NCBI GenBank assembly: GCA_964602515.1
Contig: CAZRRJ010000004.1
Span: forward strand, 248,001-312,000
Reading direction: 5' to 3'
Length of the DNA stretch: 64,000 bases
From: Carboxylicivirga sp964602515
GTDB taxonomy: Bacteria > Bacteroidota > Bacteroidia > Bacteroidales > Marinilabiliaceae
Translations under genes and position numbers: made by a program
The notes under the pieces: model-generated
The model's input: only the letters and a program-made list of their open reading frames with translations
Database searches by the model: none
What the model was told of the DNA's origin: nothing
Shown here: positions 63,038-64,000 of the stretch, in pieces
Position numbering within the stretch: the first letter of the stretch is position 1
Layout: each line of letters opens with the position of its first letter

Positions 63038-63550
63038 TCACTCCGCCCTGTTAAATGCTTTATTCTCCAATTCAATTACCTCTAAATCTTTTATTTCCCC
63101 CTTATCTAAAACAAATCGTACAGCTGTACGCACAGCATGAAAACCAGAATGCCCACAAGCCCCCGGATTGATGTGTAATAAATCAAATTGTTTATCGTAC
63201 ATCACTTTTAATATATGGGAGTGGCCTGATATAAAAATTTTAGGCGGGTTCTTATAAAGTATATTTTTAACCTGGCTTGTGTATTTACCCGGATAACCAC
63301 CTATATGAATTAACATTACATCCACATTATCGCAAATAAATCGTTCAACCTCTTTGGTTTCAGACCTGATTTGTGAATTATCGATATTACCATAAACTGC
63401 ACGAAGGGGTTTAAAAGTTTTTATAGCATCCAATACTTTTATATCACCAATATCTCCGGCATGCCAGATTTCATCCACATCTTTAAAAAGTTCAATAAAT
63501 TTTGGATCAAAATAGGAGTGCGTATCAGATAATAGGCCAATTCGTGTCAT
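63038..63550 (-). CDS. YfcE/MJ0936-type metallophosphoesterase
   Basis: This 170-residue cytosolic phosphoesterase has the full metal-binding set: GLLSDTHSYFD at the start, WHAGDIGD, VYGNIDN, MLIHIGGYPG and FISGHSHIL. The DH, GD, GNxD and GH motifs bind two metals. Members hydrolyse phosphodiesters or phosphomonoesters; the substrate is unknown. Length is normal. It is divergent from ppk1. Confidence 0.93.
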   Translation of the reverse strand: MTRIGLLSDTHSYFDPKFIELFKDVDEIWHAGDIGDIKVLDAIKTFKPLRAVYGNIDNSQIRSETKEVERFICDNVDVMLIHIGGYPGKYTSQVKNILYKNPPKIFISGHSHILKVMYDKQFDLLHINPGACGHSGFHAVRTAVRFVLDKGEIKDLEVIELENKAFNRAE

Positions 63551-63740
63551 AACTTTTTTATTTTGCTACGAAAGTACTTTATTTTAGAAATACATTAAAA
63601 AAATCTGTAATACTCTCATATAAATAAGGATGGGGAAATAAAATCAAACTTGCTCACCTATCAGCTCTTCAAAAAGTATAAAATGATTATTAATTGTACC
63701 CTATTTTTAATAAATTTAGCCAACTAAGACACCAAAAAAT

Positions 63741-64000
63741 ATGCCCATCGAACAGAAATTTTTCAATAGAGACATTAGTTGGCTATCATTCAATCACCGC
63801 GTACTGGATGAGGCAAAAGATACTTCTCTGCCTTTATTTGAGCGATTAAAGTTTCTGGCAATCTATTCTAATAACCTGGATGAATTTTATAAGGTAAGAG
63901 TTGCAGAATATCGCAATGCTACCCAGCATCCGGAGGGCTACCCTGACATACCCAATGCCAGGGAAACACTGGAAAAGATTAACCAGACTGTTGGTCAGTA
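63741..64000 (+). CDS. ppk1: Polyphosphate kinase 1 (partial, cut by the window edge)
   Basis: The first 86 codons read MPIEQKFFNRDISWLSFNHR, VLDEAKDTSLPLFERLKFLA and IYSNNLDEFYKVRVAEY, the N-terminal domain of PPK1, which makes polyphosphate from ATP. The gene runs past the window end, so catalytic His residues cannot be checked. The ATG at 63741 gives the usual short N terminus. It is divergent from the phosphoesterase gene. Confidence 0.93.
   Translation, partial: MPIEQKFFNRDISWLSFNHRVLDEAKDTSLPLFERLKFLAIYSNNLDEFYKVRVAEYRNATQHPEGYPDIPNARETLEKINQTVGQ

Noticed and set aside
1..64000. CRISPR array, tRNA, rRNA or prophage
   Set aside because: I found no regularly spaced direct repeats, no tRNA-like T-loop sequence in the spacers, no rRNA sequence and no phage structural genes by eye.

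Overview
The window reads as chromosomal DNA of a member of the Bacteroidota, most likely a marine or anaerobic relative within Bacteroidales/Marinilabiliales (inference). The DNA is AT-rich. Several genes follow the phylum's promoter pattern (TTTG or TTG, about 20 bases, then TAnnTTTG) and lack Shine-Dalgarno sites. Typical Bacteroidota families are present: a TonB-dependent receptor with a carboxypeptidase-like N-terminal domain, TamB next to TsaD, DUF4251, DUF6588-like and DUF2007 proteins, a NahK-like kinase and GH13 lipoproteins. I see no rRNA, tRNA, CRISPR array, prophage or intact transposase.

Layout. 1-5.9 kb: a lone NUMOD4/HNH-like DNA-binding protein, a ClC channel with CBS domains, glyA behind a long leader, and a TSUP exporter. 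5.9-14 kb: a minus-strand ExbB-ExbD-ExbD-TonB operon and a large TamB gene, divergent from tsaD. 14.1-17.8 kb: a compact accessory cassette of PqqD-like protein, 69-residue Pro-rich peptide, HPr-kinase-like protein, S26-type Ser/His peptidase-like protein and ABC exporter. It looks like a peptide modification and export system without any of the usual cyclising enzymes, and is the most interesting part of the window. 17.9-19.7 kb: an ECF sigma factor overlapping a gene for an anti-sigma-like protein fused to a predicted outer-membrane barrel. 19.9-31.8 kb: housekeeping and cell-envelope genes (smpB, Yip1-family, miaA, secreted beta-propeller, class III cyclase fused to an HD domain, M3 peptidase, SPOR-like and DUF6588-like secreted proteins), a nitroreductase interrupted by an in-frame amber codon, and small unknowns.

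31.9-32.4 kb holds a non-coding element of about 450 bp with nested inverted repeats, probably a MITE or insertion-sequence remnant. 32.4-46.8 kb: a GH13 amylase lipoprotein, acyl-ACP thioesterase, B12-binding radical SAM protein, EamA transporter, sugar-kinase-like protein, AI-2E-type permease, beta-helix lipoprotein with a nuclease-fold protein, two tRNA/rRNA-processing genes and a tandem thioredoxin pair. 46.9-55.9 kb is a thiamin regulon: a TPP riboswitch in front of thiS-thiC-tenI-like-thiD-thiE-thiG-thiH, then a second TPP riboswitch in front of a TonB-dependent receptor. Synthesis and uptake are thus controlled by the same ligand, and the outer-membrane receptor would draw energy from an ExbBD-TonB system such as the one at 6-8 kb. 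No thiF lies here.

55.9-64 kb: gene-poor stretches, a DUF2007 protein, a second GH13 lipoprotein sharing a LacI-type operator-like site and a leader motif with the first, an unknown secreted protein, an SPFH/band 7 protein, a phosphoesterase and the start of ppk1, cut by the window edge.
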